From Nitratireductor aquimarinus (lineage in GTDB: Bacteria; Pseudomonadota; Alphaproteobacteria; Rhizobiales; Rhizobiaceae), in contig NZ_CP177239.1 in assembly GCF_046773475.1 (NCBI RefSeq), positions 3,224,001-3,288,000 of the forward strand: a stretch of DNA of 64,000 nucleotides, written 5' to 3'. Numbering within the stretch: the stretch's first letter is position 1; each line of letters begins with the position of its first letter. Both the position numbers and the translations under genes were made by a program. This document shows, piece after piece, positions 9,154 through 18,500 of this stretch. The notes below the pieces were generated by a model. That model was not told where the DNA came from and did not search any database. It saw only the letters and a program-made list of their open reading frames with translations.

Positions 9154-10074
9154 TTAGCTCTGGCGTTCGGCGACGAAACGCGCGGCCTGTTTCAGCGTGT
9201 CTGCGCGTTCGCCGAAAGGCTCCAGAATATCCTCGGCCTGGGCAACAAGCCCCCTGAGCTGCTGGCGTGTCCAGTCGATCCCGTGAAGGCTCGCAAGCGT
9301 CGCCTTGCCGGCGGCGGCGTCCTTGCCGGTTGCCTTGCCCATCGCTTCGCTGCTGGCCGTCAGGTCGAGCAGATCGTCGGCAAGCTGGAAGGCGAGCCCG
9401 ATGGCCGCGCCGAATTCGCCGAGGCGTTCGATGTCCGCGTCCTGTGCGCTGCCGATCACGGCGCCCGCCTCGCAGGCAAAGCGGATCAGCGCGCCCGTCT
9501 TCATCGCCTGAAGCCGCAGAATTTCGTCTTCGCTGAGGCTGCTGCCCTCTGCGGCCAGATCCAGCGCCTGACCACCGGCCATGCCGCCCATGCCCGAAGC
9601 GCGGGCGAGCCTGTTGACCAGCGTGATCTTGGCTTCAGCGGGCAGCGCCGTTTCAGGCGCGCTCACAATGTCGAACGCATAGGTCAGGAGACTGTCGCCG
9701 GCGAGAATGGCTGCTGCCTCGTCAAACGCGCGGTGAACGGTCGGCTTGCCGCGGCGCAGGTCGTCATCGTCCATTGCCGGCAAATCGTCATGGACCAGAG
9801 AATAGCAGTGGATGCACTCGAGCGCTGCCGCAACGCGCAGCGCAGCCGTGTCGTCCGTCGCCTCAAACAGCGCTGCCGTCTCGAGCACGAGGAACGGCCG
9901 CAGCCGTTTGCCGCCATTCAGAACGCCATGGCGCATGGCTTTCAAAAGGCGGTCGGGGCGGTAAAGTTCGCCTTCCAGCGGTCGCGTGTCGAGCAGTCGG
10001 CGCAGTTCGCCTTCCACCATATCCGCGCCAGCGGCAAGTTTCACTTCAAACGGCAGTGTCATCGTCTCGTCCAT
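9154..10074 (-). CDS. ispA: Polyprenyl (farnesyl/geranylgeranyl) diphosphate synthase
   Basis: A 306-residue short-chain trans-prenyltransferase, counted from MDETMTLPFE at 10074 (10062 is an alternative start). The reading frame is open much further upstream, but that part is low-complexity shadow and overlaps mtgA in antisense. The first aspartate-rich motif is DDLPAMDDDD, preceded by GGKRLRP; the second is LADDLLD. These motifs bind the Mg-diphosphate groups during chain elongation of DMAPP/GPP with IPP. Length and motifs fit IspA; product chain length (C15 or C20) cannot be decided from sequence alone. It may be transcribed with the downstream histidine kinase, but the 270-bp gap with a CtrA box suggests a separate promoter for the kinase. 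Confidence 0.9.
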   Translation of the reverse strand: MDETMTLPFEVKLAAGADMVEGELRRLLDTRPLEGELYRPDRLLKAMRHGVLNGGKRLRPFLVLETAALFEATDDTAALRVAAALECIHCYSLVHDDLPAMDDDDLRRGKPTVHRAFDEAAAILAGDSLLTYAFDIVSAPETALPAEAKITLVNRLARASGMGGMAGGQALDLAAEGSSLSEDEILRLQAMKTGALIRFACEAGAVIGSAQDADIERLGEFGAAIGLAFQLADDLLDLTASSEAMGKATGKDAAAGKATLASLHGIDWTRQQLRGLVAQAEDILEPFGERADTLKQAARFVAERQS

Positions 10075-10203
10075 GCCGGGAGCGATGCCGTCAAAGGGCG
10101 TCCGGGTCAAGTCCGTTTGTTTGCGCCATTGCGCCGAAAGCCCCTGGCGGCTATGCGAAAGGCTGGTTTTGAGGCGTAACGTCACACTGAGGGAAAAACA
10201 GGT

Positions 10204-10980
10204 TTGAGCGGCCCCACAGTCGACCCGGAGAAAAGGACGACGAACAGGCGTGGCGGGCGTCGCGGTCGCAAGGCGGCCGGGCGGCGCGCAGGCGGTCGGG
10301 CGTGGCTTGGCTGGTTTGCCCGGCGTGTTCTGCTCGTTCTTGTGGTGCTGGCGCTCATTCCCGCGCTTCTGACGCTTCTCTATCGTGTGCCGGTGGTACA
10401 CCCCATATCGACATTGATGATGCGCGATCTGGTCACCTTCACCGGCTATGACCGCGACTGGAAGTCTCTCGAAGAAATGGGGGATCTGGTCCCGCATTCG
10501 GTGATGATGTCGGAAGACGGTCAGTTCTGCGCCCATGATGGCATCGACTGGGCTGCGCTCAACCTCGTCATCAACGATGCGCTTTCGGGCGAGAAGACGC
10601 GGGGCGCATCCACCATCCCCATGCAGACGGTGAAGAACCTCTATCTCTGGCAGGGCCGCTCCTTCGTGCGCAAGGGGCTGGAACTGCCGCTGGCGATCTA
10701 TCTGGATCTGGTTCTGCCGAAACGGCGGATCATGGAGATCTATCTCAACATCGTTGAATGGGGGCCGAACATCTACGGCGCTGAAGCCGCTGCGCAGCAT
10801 TATTTCGGTCGCCCGGCATCGCAGCTTTCGCGCCGGCAGGCGGCGCTTCTGGCGGTCACGCTGCCCAATCCGCTGGAGCGCAATCCGGCCAAACCCTCAA
10901 GCGGGTTGAACCGGCTTGCCGCGAAGATTGAACAGCGTGCGCGCAAGGCCGGCGGTTATGTGGGGTGTTTGAAGCCCTGA
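10204..10980 (+). CDS. mtgA: Monofunctional biosynthetic peptidoglycan transglycosylase
   Basis: A 258-residue GT51 enzyme: a basic cytoplasmic tail, one transmembrane helix (LLVLVVLALIPALLTLLY), then the glycosyltransferase domain. The catalytic Glu lies in MMSEDGQFCAHDGIDW, followed by GASTIPMQTVKNLYLW and MEIYLNIVEWGPNIYGAEAA. It polymerises lipid II into glycan strands at the outer face of the inner membrane and has no transpeptidase domain. The start is TTG: an in-frame TAA at 10177 leaves no ATG upstream, and GAGGGA lies at 10189-10194. It is divergent from the prenyl synthase gene. Confidence 0.93.
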   Translation: MSGPTVDPEKRTTNRRGGRRGRKAAGRRAGGRAWLGWFARRVLLVLVVLALIPALLTLLYRVPVVHPISTLMMRDLVTFTGYDRDWKSLEEMGDLVPHSVMMSEDGQFCAHDGIDWAALNLVINDALSGEKTRGASTIPMQTVKNLYLWQGRSFVRKGLELPLAIYLDLVLPKRRIMEIYLNIVEWGPNIYGAEAAAQHYFGRPASQLSRRQAALLAVTLPNPLERNPAKPSSGLNRLAAKIEQRARKAGGYVGCLKP

Positions 10981-11133
10981 TCATGCGCTTTCGTTGAAAA
11001 AAGCGATGCGCCCCACTGGCCAAAACCTCTTTGGACGTGTATAGGCACGCCGACTTCCAATTCCCGGCCGAAATGCTGGGCCTCTGGATTGAAGGGGCCG
11101 CAACGGCCTTTGACCGATTAGCGGAGCAGGACC

Positions 11134-11316
11134 ATGGCTGTACCAAAAAGGAAAACGACGCCTTCGAAGCGCGGCATGCGCCGCTCGGCCGACGCCATCA
11201 AGGCGCCGACCTATGTCGAAGACAAGAATTCGGGCGAACTGCGTCGTCCCCATCACATCGACCTGAAGACCGGCATGTACCGCGGTCGCCAGGTTCTGGA
11301 GCCGAAGGACGCATAA
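11134..11316 (+). CDS. rpmF: 50S ribosomal protein L32
   Basis: A 60-residue protein beginning MAVPKRKTTPSKRGMRRS and continuing with TYVEDKNSGELRRPHHID. This is the alphaproteobacterial L32 without the zinc-binding cysteines of some lineages. It is a component of the large ribosomal subunit. The gene stands alone with a strong bidirectional terminator behind it; the plsX/fabH cluster that follows rpmF in many gammaproteobacteria is absent. Confidence 0.97.
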   Translation: MAVPKRKTTPSKRGMRRSADAIKAPTYVEDKNSGELRRPHHIDLKTGMYRGRQVLEPKDA

Positions 11317-11337
11317 GCGCCTTTCCTCCTCTGGATG

Positions 11338-11370
11338 CAAAAAAGACCGGTCACTGACCGGTCTTTTTTT
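11338..11370. terminator. Bidirectional rho-independent terminator
   Basis: AAAAAGACCGGTCA and TGACCGGTCTTTTTT form a near-perfect stem with a one-base loop, flanked by A and T runs. It lies between the convergent rpmF and ACT-protein genes and works on both strands. Confidence 0.9.
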
Positions 11371-11373
11371 GTT

Positions 11374-11796
11374 TCAGATGTCTTTTCCGGCTTTTGCCCG
11401 TCGCTGCAGCGCCTGCAGGATCGAAAGCGCCTTCTCGGCCATCTCTTCCGGCACGAAGACGTGATCGTGATGGTAGGCGGCGACCACGTTGCAGGGGATG
11501 GCTTCATCCGCCAGCGCCGTCGCCACACCGGCGGTCAGGCCCACGCCGTCGAGCGCGGAATAGACTTCAAGAACGATTCGGCGCATCGGCATCTGCGTGT
11601 CGAAACCAAGCGTTTCTGCGCGCGCCAGCGGCAGCACGAGCGTCGTGCCTTCCTCTTCCTGAAAAACACCTTCCGCTTCCGCATAAAGCGTTGCGGCGCG
11701 GTCCCGCTCCACGCAGCAGAAAACGAAAACGCCCGTCGTAAGAACGGGCGTCATTCCTGCCAGCATGGCCTGCGTATCACGAACGGTCCGGGGCAT
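11374..11796 (-). CDS. ACT domain-containing protein (DUF2241-like)
   Basis: A 140-residue cytoplasmic protein. The N-terminal half (MLAGMTPVLTTGVFVFCCVE) and the C-terminal half (RRIVLEVYSALDGVGLTAGVATALADEAIPCNVVAAYHHDHVFVP, which is longer than one motif) read as two ACT-like folds, a fold that senses small ligands such as amino acids. The segment with AYHHDHVFVPEE is typical of this ACT-only family. No enzyme domain is fused. The ligand and role are unknown; gene order gives no clear clue, since the neighbours are rpmF and phaR. Confidence 0.75.
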   Translation of the reverse strand: MPRTVRDTQAMLAGMTPVLTTGVFVFCCVERDRAATLYAEAEGVFQEEEGTTLVLPLARAETLGFDTQMPMRRIVLEVYSALDGVGLTAGVATALADEAIPCNVVAAYHHDHVFVPEEMAEKALSILQALQRRAKAGKDI

Positions 11797-11838
11797 GTCT
11801 CTGGCGCTTCAGTCTGTGTTCGCTCCGGGGAAGGGCGG

Positions 11839-12450
11839 TCAGGAACCGCCCAGGGAGTTGATCTTGCGCTGCATGTCGGCGATCTGCTCACGTAACTCCT
11901 TCAGATCATCGGAGCGCGGTGCCTCTTCGCCGGCATTGTCTTCGCGCGCTGCGCCCTGATTTGGGGCAGGGGGCGTGGGCGCGAACATGCGCATGGCGTT
12001 CTGGAACATCTCGATGTTGCGGCGGGTCTGCTCCTCGACCATCTTCATCGGGGCCGACATGCCCATCATGTCCATGGATGATCCGCCGAACGCTTTGTCC
12101 ATCTGCTCGCGCATGCGTTCCTGCTCCTTGGAGAAGGCCATCATGGATTGTTCGAGGAAGCTCGGCACGACCATCTGCATCTGGTCGCCGTAAAAGGCGA
12201 TGAGCTGACGCAGAAACGAGATCGGCAGCATGTTCTGCCCGTTGCGGTCGTTCTCCAGCTCGAAAATGATCTGGGTCAGGACCGCATGGGTGATGTCTTC
12301 GCCGGATTTGGCGTCCTGCACGACGAAATTCTCGTCGCGCTTTACCATCTCGGCCAGGTCTTCCAGGGTCACATAGGTGCTGGTGCCCGTGTTGTAGAGG
12401 CGGCGATTGGCGTATTTCTTGATGACGATCGGGTCGTCCTTGGCTGGCAT
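11839..12450 (-). CDS. phaR: Polyhydroxyalkanoate synthesis repressor PhaR
   Basis: A 203-residue regulator with the PHB/PHA accumulation DNA-binding domain at the N-terminus (IVIKKYANRRLYNTGTSTYV), a second conserved segment (LTQIIFELENDRNGQ, FLRQLIAFYGDQMQ) and an acidic tail. In this family the protein represses phasin and other PHB genes, binds nascent PHB granules and is titrated off DNA as the polymer forms. It is divergent from phaA and phaB, a conserved arrangement in rhizobia and Rhodobacterales. The C-terminal half is rich in Met and Gln, as usual. Confidence 0.93.
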   Translation of the reverse strand: MPAKDDPIVIKKYANRRLYNTGTSTYVTLEDLAEMVKRDENFVVQDAKSGEDITHAVLTQIIFELENDRNGQNMLPISFLRQLIAFYGDQMQMVVPSFLEQSMMAFSKEQERMREQMDKAFGGSSMDMMGMSAPMKMVEEQTRRNIEMFQNAMRMFAPTPPAPNQGAAREDNAGEEAPRSDDLKELREQIADMQRKINSLGGS

Positions 12451-12832
12451 TACTGACCTCCCCGTAGCACGGTTGTCTGTGGCATCGCGCCCGGACGTCT
12501 CCTGCGTCGTCCGGTTTTCGATGCCTTGGATTCAAGGACTGAGGGCTTTGCAAGACGCCACTGCGCCGTTCCACCGCCCCGTTGCCGGGGCCGTCGGCGC
12601 GCACCCCCTGCATTTGCCGGTGTCAGGATATGCGCAAAATCCCATTGAATGAAAGCGCTTTTCGCAGTGGCGAAGAGCGCGGCGCTCCTGTTCGGCGGTG
12701 CGCAAGCTTTGTTGCGCTGCACACAACCGTTTGACTCGCCCCTGATTAGCCGCAACAAATGTGAATGAGAGCAGTCCGTCACAAGGGCTGCACATTTGCA
12801 CGTGTATGCAATTTTCCAAGGGAGAGCCTTTC
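12451..12832. other. phaR-phaA divergent intergenic region
   Basis: These 382 bases contain no credible gene. The part before phaA holds TGCA three times at spacings of 8 and 10 bases (12789, 12797, 12807), next to TGC-rich sequence at 12711-12725, in line with the TGC-rich sites reported for PhaR proteins. A good ribosome-binding site (GGGAGAG) precedes the phaA start. No convincing sigma-70 pair was seen. Confidence 0.5.
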
Positions 12833-14017
12833 ATGTCGTCAGCCGAAGCCATTGTCGTTGCCAGCGCCGCCCGCACCCCGGTCGGCTCGTTCAACGGTTC
12901 CTTCGCCACCGTGCCAGCGCATGAGCTTGGTGCAACCGCCATTCGCGAGGCGCTTTCGCGCGCCGGCGTCGCGCCGGAAGAGGTGAACGAGGTGATTCTC
13001 GGTCAGGTGCTCACGGCCGGCCAGGGGCAGAACCCCGCGCGCCAGGCGGCCGTCGCCGCCGGTCTGCCGGAAGAAGCCACCGCCTGGGGGCTCAACCAGG
13101 TCTGCGGTTCGGGCCTGCGCACCATCGCCATCGGCATGCAGCAGATCGCCTGCGGCGATGCCGACATCATTGTTGCCGGCGGTCAGGAATCCATGACGCT
13201 CTCCACCCATTGCGCCTATCTGCGCGCCGGCGTGAAGATGGGCGATTATGCCATGATCGACACGATGATCCGCGATGGTCTGTGGGATGCCTTTAACGGC
13301 TACCACATGGGCATCACCGCAGAAAACGTTGCCCGCAAGTTCCAGATCACCCGTGACGAGCAGGACGCTTTTGCGCTCGCTTCGCAGAACAAGGCCGAGG
13401 CCGCCCAGAAGGCCGGGCGCTTCAAGGATGAAATCGTCCCGGTCACCGTGAAGAGCCGCAAGGGCGAAACCGTGGTCTCGGACGATGAGTACATCCGCCA
13501 TGGCGCGACCATCGAGGGCATGCAGAAGCTGCGCCCGGCCTTCGACAAGGAGGGCACGGTCACGGCCGCCAATGCGTCGGGCATCAATGACGGTGCGGCC
13601 GCCGTGGTGCTGATGCGCGAGAGCGAGGCGCAGCGCCGTGGTCTGACGCCGCTGGTGCGGATCGCTTCCTGGGCGACGGCTGGCGTCGATCCGGCAATCA
13701 TGGGCACGGGGCCGATCCCGGCATCGCGCCGCGCGCTGGAGAAAGCCGGCTGGAAGGCCGAGGATCTCGATCTGGTCGAGGCCAACGAAGCCTTCGCCGC
13801 ACAGGCCTGTGCGGTCAACAGGGACATGGGCTGGAACCCGGATATCGTGAACGTGAATGGCGGCGCCATCGCGATCGGCCATCCGATTGGCGCTTCGGGT
13901 ACCCGCATTTTCAACACGCTGGCCTTCGAGATGCGCCGCCGTGGCGCGAAGAAGGGACTGGCCACGCTTTGCATCGGTGGCGGCATGGGCGTCGCCATGT
14001 GCGTGGAAGCGTTGTAG
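12833..14017 (+). CDS. phaA: Acetyl-CoA acetyltransferase (beta-ketothiolase)
   Basis: A 394-residue thiolase that condenses two acetyl-CoA to acetoacetyl-CoA, the first step of PHB synthesis. The catalytic residues are visible: Cys91 in NQVCGSG, His350 in AIGHPIGASG and Cys380 in LCIGGGMG. The start at 12833 follows GGGAGAGCC and begins MSSAEAIVVA; the frame is open further upstream but without family similarity. phaB follows after 106 bp and phaR is divergent, which supports a PHB role rather than fatty-acid degradation. Confidence 0.95.
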   Translation: MSSAEAIVVASAARTPVGSFNGSFATVPAHELGATAIREALSRAGVAPEEVNEVILGQVLTAGQGQNPARQAAVAAGLPEEATAWGLNQVCGSGLRTIAIGMQQIACGDADIIVAGGQESMTLSTHCAYLRAGVKMGDYAMIDTMIRDGLWDAFNGYHMGITAENVARKFQITRDEQDAFALASQNKAEAAQKAGRFKDEIVPVTVKSRKGETVVSDDEYIRHGATIEGMQKLRPAFDKEGTVTAANASGINDGAAAVVLMRESEAQRRGLTPLVRIASWATAGVDPAIMGTGPIPASRRALEKAGWKAEDLDLVEANEAFAAQACAVNRDMGWNPDIVNVNGGAIAIGHPIGASGTRIFNTLAFEMRRRGAKKGLATLCIGGGMGVAMCVEAL

Positions 14018-14123
14018 GCTTTGAGCTGGCGCGCGGCGTTTGTGCCGTGCGCCAGCCGGATTATCGCCCGGTCTCAACAGGGCGAAGGCGGCGGGGAACA
14101 CTCACCTGAGGGAGACGAACTGC

Positions 14124-14843
14124 ATGAAAACGGCACTTGTTACGGGTGGAACACGCGGCATCGGCGCGGCGATAGCGATGGCTCTGAAAGAGGCGGGCTA
14201 TCAGGTCGCGGCCAATTATGCGGGCAACGATGAGGCTGCCGCGCGCTTTACCGAAGAAACGGGCATAGCCTCCTACAAATGGTCGATTGCCGATTACGAC
14301 GCCTGTGCGGACGGCGTGGGCCGGGTCGAGGCCGATCTCGGGCCGGTCGATGTTCTGGTCAACAATGCCGGCATCACGCGGGACGTGATGTTTCACAAGA
14401 TGACGCCAGAAGACTGGCGTGCCGTGGTGGATGTGAACCTGAATGGCGTCTTCAACATGACCCATCAGGTCTTCGCCGGCATGCGCTCGCGCAAGTTCGG
14501 CCGCATCATCAGCATTTCGTCCATCAATGGTCAGAAGGGCCAGATGGGCCAGACCAACTATTCCGCCGCCAAGGCGGGAGAGATTGGCTTCACCAAGGCG
14601 CTGGCGCAGGAAGGCGCGCGCTTCAACGTGACGGTCAATGCGGTCTGCCCCGGCTACATCGCCACCGACATGGTGATGGCGGTGCCGGAAGTGGTGCGCG
14701 AGAAGATCATTTCGCAGATCCCGGTGGGGCGTCTCGGCGAGGCGTCTGAAATCGCGCGGTCCGTGCTGTTCCTGGCCTCCGACGATGCGGGCTTCGTCAC
14801 GGGCTCCACGCTCACTGTCAATGGCGGTCAGTACTTCATCTGA
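14124..14843 (+). CDS. phaB: Acetoacetyl-CoA reductase
   Basis: A 239-residue NADPH-dependent short-chain dehydrogenase that makes (R)-3-hydroxybutyryl-CoA for PHB synthase. It shows TGGTRGIG at residues 7-14, NNAGITRD near 82, Ser-x(n)-YSAAKAGEIGF (catalytic Tyr and Lys) and the C-terminal TVNGGQYF typical of PhaB. The start at 14124 follows GAGGGAGACG; an earlier in-frame start at 14040 lacks such a site. It is cotranscribed with phaA. PHB synthase (phaC) is not in this window. Confidence 0.95.
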   Translation: MKTALVTGGTRGIGAAIAMALKEAGYQVAANYAGNDEAAARFTEETGIASYKWSIADYDACADGVGRVEADLGPVDVLVNNAGITRDVMFHKMTPEDWRAVVDVNLNGVFNMTHQVFAGMRSRKFGRIISISSINGQKGQMGQTNYSAAKAGEIGFTKALAQEGARFNVTVNAVCPGYIATDMVMAVPEVVREKIISQIPVGRLGEASEIARSVLFLASDDAGFVTGSTLTVNGGQYFI

Positions 14844-14875
14844 CGAAAAGGCACGTCCTGTGCATTCATTTTTCG

Positions 14876-14915
14876 GGGCGCTGTGGGTAAACCGCAGCGC
14901 CCTGTTTCGTTAAAA
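14876..14915 (+). terminator. Hairpin after phaB, probable terminator
   Basis: GGGCGCTG and CAGCGCCC pair across a 12-base loop, followed by a short T-rich stretch. The stem is strong but the T run is weak, so termination may be incomplete. Confidence 0.5.
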
Positions 14916-14972
14916 TGCGTATCAATTTGAGACAGCTTCGTTAACGCGGCATTCAGGCTGTGCGGGCGCGTT

Positions 14973-14981
14973 TGTGGATAA
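14973..14981 (-). promoter_or_regulatory. Perfect DnaA box
   Basis: TGTGGATAA on the plus strand is TTATCCACA on the minus strand, the consensus DnaA box. A one-mismatch relative (TGTGGGTAA) lies 91 bases away at 14882-14890. Two sites are too few to call an origin. Confidence 0.5.
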
Positions 14982-15054
14982 ACTGTGCGCTGTCTGCCCG
15001 GAACCGGTGGAAACCACCAGATATTGCGGTGAACGTAGCGGGAACATCTGGATA

Positions 15055-15080
15055 TCAGTGATTCGTAGCCGATTCGTTCC
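15055..15080 (+). repeat. 26-bp direct repeat, copy 1
   Basis: The sequence starts TCAGTGATTCG and ends GATTCGTTCC; it contains two GANTC (CcrM methylation) sites 11 bases apart. An identical copy lies at 15329. Confidence 0.9.
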
Positions 15081-15328
15081 GGGTTTGGTCGAAGTGTTAA
15101 CGCCATGCGGCATGGCGGGGCCGTAACCCGTTAACGGCTTCGCAAAAAATCCTAACAAAATCTTATGCTTGCACCGTTGCCTGGCAGGCCCGTCGCGCTT
15201 CCCGCGCAAATCCTTAACGCGCGCCACGCGTTTTCCGGCTTTGCGGAACATGCCCGATTCAGCATTTGGGTGTCTTTACGTTGCGTCATACTCTATCTTG
15301 TGGTGAACAAAACGGGAAACAACGCAGG

Positions 15329-15354
15329 TCAGTGATTCGTAGCCGATTCGTTCC
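15329..15354 (+). repeat. 26-bp direct repeat, copy 2
   Basis: Exact copy of 15055-15080, 274 bases downstream. It is followed at once by another GANTC site (GACTC at 15356). Confidence 0.9.
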
Positions 15355-15509
15355 AGACTCGTTCCAAATCTTAATGGCCGGAAACGGTTTGGGTCATTTT
15401 TGGCAGTCTTTGTCGGTGGAGCGGCAGTCTTGCCTTGGAATGCGCATGCAAAGCATGCTAACCCGTGTGCTCGCCTTTTTTCGCTGAGGTAGACGGCTTT
15501 TCAGGCCCT

Positions 15510-18500
15510 ATGAATTTCCAAAAACAGAATGCCAAGCCGAGAGTGTTGTCGGGTCGTGACGTAACGGCCATCCTCGGGCCGACCAATACCGGCAAGACGC
15601 ACCTGGCCATCGAGCGCATGGTTGCGCATGGCACGGGCGTGATTGGCCTGCCGCTGCGGCTGCTTGCGCGCGAAGTCTATTCCCGCGTCGTCGCCAAGGT
15701 CGGCGAGCAAAATGTTGCGCTTGTCACCGGCGAAGAAAAGATATCGCCGCCCGGCGCGCGCTATTCGGTGTGCACGGTCGAGGCCATGCCGCGCGAGACC
15801 GACGCCGCCTTCGTGGCGATCGATGAGGTGCAGCTCGCCGCCGATCTGGAGCGCGGCCACATCTTCACCGACCGCATTCTGCATCTGCGCGGCCGTCAGG
15901 AAACGCTGCTTCTGGGCGCGGGCACCATGCGCGGCATTCTTGAAAAGCTGCTGCCGGGCCTCTCCGTCATCACCCGTCCGCGCATGTCGGTGCTCAGCTA
16001 TGCCGGTTCGCGCAAGATCACGCGCCTGCCGCGCCGCTCGGCCATCGTGGCCTTCTCGTCGGACGAGGTTTACGCCATTGGCGAGCTGATCCGCCGCCAG
16101 CGCGGCGGGGTGGCTGTCGTGCTTGGCGCGCTCAGCCCGCGCACGCGCAACGCGCAGGTAGCCCTCTACCAGTCGGGTGATGTGGACTATCTCGTGGCGA
16201 CCGACGCCATCGGCATGGGCCTGAACCTCGATGTCGATCATGTCGCCTTCGCGCAGAACCGCAAATTCGACGGTTTCCAGTATCGCGACCTCAACCCTGC
16301 GGAGCTCGGGCAGATCGCCGGCCGCGCCGGCCGTCACCTGCGTGACGGCACGTTTGGCGTCACCGGCCAGGTCGATCCCCTTTCCGATGAACTCGTTCAC
16401 CGCATCGAGGCGCATGATTTCGACCCGGTGAAAGTGCTGCAATGGCGCTCCGCCGCGTTTGATTTCTCCAGCGTCGATGCGCTCAAAGCCTCGCTCGACG
16501 TTACGCCCCCCGTGGAAGGCCTTACCCGCGCTCTGCCCGCTGCCGACGCCAAGGTGCTCGAATTCCTGTCGCGTGACGGGGATGTGCGTGCGCTGGCCGA
16601 CGCCCGCGAGCGTGTGGCCCTCCTGTGGGACGCCTGTGCGCTGCCGGATTACCGGCGCATCGCACCGGCCCACCACGCAGAAATTGTTGGTGCAGTCTTT
16701 TCTGATCTGGCGCGAACGGGCCATGTCGATGAAGACTACATGGCTGAGCAGGTTCAGCGCGCCTCGTCCACCGAGGGGGACATCGACACACTGTCGCAGC
16801 GTATTGCGCAGATCAGAACATGGACATTTGTCTCGCACCGGCCCGGATGGCTGGCCGATGCGACACACTGGCAAGAAAAAACACGAGAGATAGAGGACAG
16901 TTTGTCCGATGCGTTGCATGAGCGATTGACGAAACGCTTTGTGGACCGCAGGACATCCGTGCTCATGAAGCGCCTGAGAGAGAATGCAATGCCGGAAGCA
17001 GAAATCAGCCCCGTTGGCGAAGTCCTTGTCGAGGGGCATCACGTTGGTGAGATGCTAGGGTTCCGTTTCACCGCCGACCGCTCTGCGGAAGGTGAGGACG
17101 CGCGCGCCGTCAAGGCTGCCGCCCAGAAAGCACTCGCTGCCGAATTCGAAACGCGGGCAGACCGCTTTGCCGCTTCCGGCAATGGCGATCTGGCGCTGGA
17201 TTCCGAGGGCCTTCTGCGCTGGCTCGGCCAACCGGTGGCGACGCTGGTTTCCGGTGAGGAAGCGCTGCGCCCGCGCGTCGTGCTTCTGGCCGACGAGCAG
17301 CTGACCGGCCCGGCGCGCGACAAGGTCGCCGCCCGCGCCGAGCGTTTCGTGAACTATCAGATTGAATCGCTTCTGAAGCCGCTGGTCGATCTGCGCGATG
17401 CCGAGAGCCTTTCGGGCATGGCGCGCGGGATCGCGTTTCAGGTTGTCGAGAGCTTCGGCCTTCTGAACCGGCGCACCGTGGCAGAGGATGTGCGTGCGCT
17501 CGATCAGGACGCCCGCGCTTCGCTGCGCCGCCTCGGCGTGCGCTTTGGCGCGTACCACATTTTCGTGCCGGCGCTGATCAAGCCTGCGCCTGCCGGCCTT
17601 CTCACCCTGCTCTGGGCGCTCAAGAACGACGCCAAGGACAAGCCGGGCTATGGCGATGTGGTCAATGCGCTTGCCGCCGGCCGCACCTCCATCGTGTCCG
17701 ATCCGGCTTTTGAAAAAGCATTCTATGGCCTTGCCGGCTATCGCAATCTGGGTCGCCGCGCCGTGCGTGTCGATATTCTCGAGCGCCTTGCCGACCTGAT
17801 CCGTCCCGCACTTTCGTGGAAGCCGGGTTCCGGCGCACGTCCCGAGGGCGGTTATGATGGCGCGGCCTTTGTGGTCACGCCGGCCATGATGTCCATTCTC
17901 GGCGCGACCGCCGATGATATGGAAGCCATCCTCAAGGGGCTGGGCTACCGCGGCGAGGCGAAGCCGGCCGAAGAGGTTGCAACGCATCTGAAGTCGCTGG
18001 ACGACGCTGCTGCCGAGAAGGCTGCTGCACCGGCCCAGGCTGCCGATGCTGCCGCTCCCGCCGAGGCCGAAGCCGCCTCGAAGACGGACGACGCGCCCGC
18101 CGATGCAGAGAAGCCTGCTGAAGCTGAAGCGCCAGCCGAGGAAGCGAAGCCCGAAGCCGAGGCGAAGCCGGAAGCCGATGCCAAGCCGGAAGTTGAGACG
18201 CCGGCTGCCGCTGAGGCACCGGCTGAAAAGGCCGCTGACGAAGAGGAAGAGCCCAAGCCCGTCATGATCTGGCGTCAGGCCCGTTTCGACGGTCGCAAGC
18301 GTCAGGGCGGCGGCAAGGGCAACAATCAGCGTCAGCAGGGGCGTGGTGGCCGTCAGGAGCGCGAAGGCGCACCGCATCGCGGCAAGCCTAACCGCAGCAA
18401 GGATGGCGACAAGCAGGGCTTCAAGCGCAAGGGTGGCGCAGGCCGTCCGCGCGAAGAGCGTCCGGCGCGCATCGATCCCGATTCGCCCTTCGCCAAGCTC

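Larger units (their letters stand above)
14916..15509. other. Long non-coding leader upstream of the helicase gene
   Basis: About 600 bases without a credible gene; the small open frames here show no codon bias. It contains a perfect DnaA box (14973-14981), four TTAACG sequences (14941, 15097, 15131, 15213), a short hairpin of GGTGG and CCACC, the palindrome GCCATGC-G-GCATGGC (15102-15116), two copies of a 26-bp direct repeat, six GANTC sites between 15060 and 15360, and GCATGC-AAA-GCATGC at 15444-15458. A regulated long leader or a replication-linked locus are both possible. Confidence 0.55.

Noticed and set aside
10075..10800. N-terminal extension of the prenyl synthase frame to 548 residues
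   Set aside because: The extension is antisense to mtgA, has no similarity to prenyl synthases, and an ATG at the family start exists at 10074.
14882..15360. Possible chromosomal origin of replication
   Set aside because: Only one perfect DnaA box and one near-match, no AT-rich unwinding stretch, and the usual rhizobial origin neighbours are absent. Reported as a regulatory curiosity instead.
15266..15487. 73-residue open frame before the helicase gene
   Set aside because: No ribosome-binding site, no codon bias, and it runs through one of the 26-bp repeats and palindromes.
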